Position numbers and translations under genes: made by a program
Assembly: GCF_009707125.1 (NCBI RefSeq)
Contig: NZ_WLVL01000021.1
Span: 104,468 to 168,467, forward strand
DNA length: 64,000 bases
Source of the DNA: Arsenicicoccus cauae
Lineage (GTDB): Bacteria > Actinomycetota > Actinomycetes > Actinomycetales > Dermatophilaceae
Reading direction: 5' to 3'
The notes under the pieces: model-generated
Seen by the model: only the letters and a program-made list of their open reading frames with translations
The model's database searches: none
Told to the model about the DNA's origin: nothing
Shown: one piece after another, positions 61,301 through 64,000 of the stretch
Position numbering within the stretch: the first letter of the stretch is position 1
How the letters are laid out: the number at the start of each line of letters is the position of its first letter

Positions 61301-62602
61301 CTATCGCTTGGACCGCGGAACCCGCCGCGGCTGGTTGCGAGGGCCGCCCTGGGTGACGCTCGGGTGCAGGGGCCGACGGCCCTCCCCCGCAGCGGGGTGG
61401 GTCGGGCGCCGGGTGGCCGTCGCCCCCGGGGCCGGCCGGGTGGCCGAGGTCGCACCACCCGTGCCCGCCTCTGCGTCCGTGCGCGTCGTGCCGGCAGTGA
61501 CGCCGGCCGGAGCGGTGGCCGGCGCCAGCTCCGGGTCGAGCATCGAGCTGTGCGTGCCGTGCTGGCCCAGGTCGGCGAGCAGAGTGCCGGAGAAGTTCGC
61601 GCCACCTCGCGAGTCCTGGTAGCGGCGGGCCCGCTTGGCCTGCTCCTTCATGGCCGGCTCGTGCTCGCGCAGCATCGCCAGCACCGGAGTGGCGATGAAG
61701 ACCGAGGAGTACGCACCGACCAGGATGCCCACCAGCAGGACCAGGGACAGGTCGAGCAGCACGCCGGGGCCGATCACGAGCAGCCCGACGATGAGCACGA
61801 CGGTCACCGGGATCACCGACATCATCGAGGTGTTGATCGAGCGCACCAGCGTCTGGTTGACCGCGAGGTTGGCCGCCTGGCTGAAGGTCTGGCGCCCCGT
61901 GTGGCTCGCCGCACGGACGTTCTCCTTGACCTTGTCGAAGACCACGACGGTGTCGTAGAGCGAGTAGGCCAGGACGGTCAGGAAGCCGATCGTCGTCGCG
62001 GGGGTGATCTCGAAGCCGAGCAGGGTGTAGAGGCCGACCGTGATCACCATGTCGTGCAGCATCGCGATGAGCGCGGCCGCCGCCATCTTCCACGTGCGGA
62101 AGTAGAACGCGAGCACGACGGCGACGATGGCGAAGAAGATCAGCAGCGCGCGCAACGCCTGCTGGCTGACCGACTGCCCCCAGGACGGCCCGACGAAGGT
62201 GCTGGACACCTGGTCCTTGCCGACCTTGAACTCCTGGCCCAGCGCCGTGCTCACCGCCTGGGTGGGGGCGTCGGCGAGCTTCTCGGTCTGCACCCGGATG
62301 GAGTCGTTGCCGACCTTGGTCACGGTGACGTTGCCCGCCTGCTCGCCCGCCTTGGCAGCGGCCGTCTCGACGGTGTCCTTGGCCCGGGTCTCGAACCCGG
62401 ACGTGTCGGCGATGCTCGACACCCTGAACTCCGAGCCTCCGCGGAACTCCAGACCGAGGTTGAGCCCGCTGAACGCGAGCGACCCGATGCAGACCGCCAG
62501 CAGCAGCCCGGACAGGAGGAACCACACCTTGCGATGCCCGACGTAGTCGAGCCCCCGGCGACCGGTGTAGAGGTCGTTACCGAAATCAGCGACCTTGCTC
62601 AC
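61301..62602 (-). CDS. secF: Protein translocase subunit SecF
   Basis: A 433-residue six-helix membrane protein of the SecDF complex, which uses the proton gradient to drive late protein export. The SecF signature LGLEFRGGSEF, the FLTVLAYSLYDTVVVFDKVKEN stretch and the NTSMMSVIPVT segment are present. The C-terminal about 90 residues form an Ala/Gly/Thr/Arg-rich cytoplasmic tail. The GTG start overlaps the secD stop (GTGA). Confidence 0.94.
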   Translation of the reverse strand: MSKVADFGNDLYTGRRGLDYVGHRKVWFLLSGLLLAVCIGSLAFSGLNLGLEFRGGSEFRVSSIADTSGFETRAKDTVETAAAKAGEQAGNVTVTKVGNDSIRVQTEKLADAPTQAVSTALGQEFKVGKDQVSSTFVGPSWGQSVSQQALRALLIFFAIVAVVLAFYFRTWKMAAAALIAMLHDMVITVGLYTLLGFEITPATTIGFLTVLAYSLYDTVVVFDKVKENVRAASHTGRQTFSQAANLAVNQTLVRSINTSMMSVIPVTVVLIVGLLVIGPGVLLDLSLVLLVGILVGAYSSVFIATPVLAMLREHEPAMKEQAKRARRYQDSRGGANFSGTLLADLGQHGTHSSMLDPELAPATAPAGVTAGTTRTDAEAGTGGATSATRPAPGATATRRPTHPAAGEGRRPLHPSVTQGGPRNQPRRVPRSKR

Positions 62603-64000
62603 AGCACGGCCCCGCCTTCCTTGGTGTAGCTGCCCTCGCGCTGCCGCGCTGCGGCGCGCTCGGCGTCCAGCGCCTCGAGCTCGGCGTCCGGGTCGCGGAA
62701 CCGGCCGCGCCCGATGTAGCGCGCGGGCTTGGCGCCCAGTGCGCCGGGGTCGAAGCCCGAGAGCTTGTGCCCCTGGCCGAAGAACCTCGTGCGGGACAGC
62801 AGCGCCAGCATCGGGTGGGTGAAGAAGAAGACGATGATGACGTCGATGATCGTGGTCAGGCCCAGCGTGTAGGCGAAGCCGCGCACGTTGCTGGAGGCCA
62901 GCAGGTAGAGGACGACGGCGGCGATCAGGTTGACGGCGTCGGAGATGACCACCGTGCCCTTGGCGCGCTGCCAGCCCGCCTCGACGGCCGCCGGGATCGA
63001 GCGCCCCTCGCGGATCTCGTCCCGCACACGTTCGAAGTAGACGATGAACGAGTCGGCCGTCATGCCGATCGACAGGATCAGCCCGGTGACGCCGGCCATC
63101 GAGAGCCGGAAGTTCTGCGACCAGCCGAGCAGCGTGATGCACAGGTAGGTCAGCGCGGCGGCCATGATCAGCGAGGCCACGGTCACCAGGCCGAGCGCGC
63201 GGTACTGGACCAGCGCGTACAGCATGACCAGCACGAAGCCGATGGCGCCGGCGAGCAGACCCTTGCTGAGCTGGTCGGCGCCGAGCGTCGGGCTCACGGT
63301 GTCCTGCGTCTCGACGCGGAAGGACATCGGCAGCGCACCGAACTTCAGCTGCTGGGCCAGGGCCTCGGAGCTGGTGGCGTTGAACGACCCGGTGATGCTG
63401 GAGCGGCCGTCGAGGATCGGCACGGTGATGCGCGGGGCGACGATGACCTCGCCGTCCAGCACCGACGCGAACTGGTTGCGGGGCGGGGGCAGGTTGAGCA
63501 GCCGCTTGGACAGGTCCGCGAACTTCTTGCCGCCGTCCCCGGTCAGCGTGAGGTTGACGCCGTACTCCGTGCCCGTGCCGCCCGCCTGGTTGGGCTGCAG
63601 GCCCGAGGTCGCGTCGGCGATGTCCTGGCCCTCGAGCTCGGCCGGGCCGAGGATGTACTTGGCCGCGCGGTCGGTCGAGCAGGTGACCAGCGGCTTCTTG
63701 GGGTCGTCGGTGACCTTGAGGTCGAGGTTCGGGTCGCTGCAGTTGAGCGCTTCGTACTGCGCCTGCACCTCGGGCGTCACCCAGGCGGGGTCGCTGGCGT
63801 TGGTCGGCGTGGTGCCGCTGGACGTCGGGGTCGCTGCGGGGGTCGACGGCGTGGCGGCCGGGGCCGACGGCGAGACCGTCGCGGCCGGGGTCGACGGCGT
63901 GGCGGCCGGGGCCGACGGCGAGACCGTCGCTGCGGGGGCCGACGGCGAGACCGTCGCGGCCGGTGCGGCCTGCGCGGCGGCGGGAGGCACGACGGCGGGT
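62599..64000 (-). CDS. secD: Protein translocase subunit SecD (5' end beyond the window)
   Basis: The visible 467-codon part lacks the start and first transmembrane helix. It contains the periplasmic P1 region (GVNLTLTGDGGKKFADLSKR, NQFASVLDGEVIVAPRIT), the five C-terminal helices with GLILSIGMTADSFIVYFERV, and a basic tail. A Thr/Ser/Pro/Ala-rich insertion near the start of the visible part (63.8-64.0 kb) is built from DNA repeats. It is coupled to secF by a 4-nt overlap. Length overall cannot be judged. Confidence 0.93.
   Translation of the reverse strand, partial: PAVVPPAAAQAAPAATVSPSAPAATVSPSAPAATPSTPAATVSPSAPAATPSTPAATPTSSGTTPTNASDPAWVTPEVQAQYEALNCSDPNLDLKVTDDPKKPLVTCSTDRAAKYILGPAELEGQDIADATSGLQPNQAGGTGTEYGVNLTLTGDGGKKFADLSKRLLNLPPPRNQFASVLDGEVIVAPRITVPILDGRSSITGSFNATSSEALAQQLKFGALPMSFRVETQDTVSPTLGADQLSKGLLAGAIGFVLVMLYALVQYRALGLVTVASLIMAAALTYLCITLLGWSQNFRLSMAGVTGLILSIGMTADSFIVYFERVRDEIREGRSIPAAVEAGWQRAKGTVVISDAVNLIAAVVLYLLASSNVRGFAYTLGLTTIIDVIIVFFFTHPMLALLSRTRFFGQGHKLSGFDPGALGAKPARYIGRGRFRDPDAELEALDAERAAARQREGSYTKEGGAVL
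63842..63965 (-). repeat. 48-bp tandem repeat within secD
   Basis: A 48-bp unit, read on the plus strand from TCGACGGCGTGGCGG, occurs twice with few mismatches (63842-63889, 63890-63937) and is followed by a further copy of its second half. On the minus strand it encodes 16-residue blocks of the type AATVSPSAP-AATPSTP. The segment lies in the linker between helix 1 and the P1 domain, outside the membrane. Confidence 0.78.

Overview
The window is about 70% GC, densely packed, and looks chromosomal. It comes from a high-GC actinobacterium, most likely an Intrasporangiaceae-type member of the Micrococcales. Gene orders known from Mycobacterium recur here: pgsA-DUF881-sbp-DUF881-gcvH-garA-ftsR; parA-scpA-scpB-rluB-tyrA-cmk-plsC-der; secD-secF-apt-rel; and hisS with an MBL hydrolase, a cyclophilin and a DUF349 protein. 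No rRNA gene, CRISPR array, intact insertion sequence or prophage was seen.

Layout. 1-4.5 kb: core minus-strand cluster (FtsR-like MerR, FHA protein, GcvH, two DUF881 proteins around Sbp, a CDP-alcohol phosphatidyltransferase). 4.6-10.3 kb: PP2C phosphatase, M23 lipoprotein, ThrE exporter, AI-2E-type permease, fumarase. 10.3-14.8 kb: ankyrin protein, aldo/keto reductase, DksA-like zinc finger, a repeat-rich gap, a free-standing 29-codon ORF, a broken ornithine cyclodeaminase, an F420 oxidoreductase, a DUF2231 protein. 14.9-18.6 kb: phenolic-lipid cluster (type III PKS, ICMT-like methyltransferase, flavoprotein, divergent UbiA prenyltransferase). 19-25.3 kb: three tightly overlapping genes (GCS2/ATP-grasp fusion, asparagine-synthase-like amidotransferase, S9 peptidase) that look like a pathway making and recycling an amidated peptide. 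25.3-34.4 kb: lower-GC defence island bordered by gene fragments, holding a GmrSD-like nuclease and an operon of Eco57I-like methyltransferase, helicase and GIY-YIG nuclease. It ends near tRNA-Pro(GGG). 34.6-45.5 kb: tRNA-Pro, a 42-codon ORF with a SigR/SigH-type promoter, an NmrA oxidoreductase, and the der-to-parA core cluster with an AbiEii-type toxin/antitoxin pair inserted before der. 45.5-64 kb: xerD, ald, a WYL regulator with a DinB protein, hisS block, a YtrA-like GntR operon whose ABC exporter is destroyed, a GNAT, rel, apt, secF and secD (cut by the window end).

Recurring themes. (1) Most genes that open a transcription unit have a TANNNT-like -10 box 5-7 nt before the start codon, implying leaderless mRNAs. 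(2) Four loci (12.8, 18.6, 25.3 and 57.1 kb) are deletion or frameshift remnants. (3) The heptamer GTATGCC/GGCATAC occurs about 31 times by eye, sometimes forcing rare ATA codons, and is absent from 20.7 to 35.2 kb, which includes the island. All function calls rest on reading motifs and synteny by eye; no database search was run.
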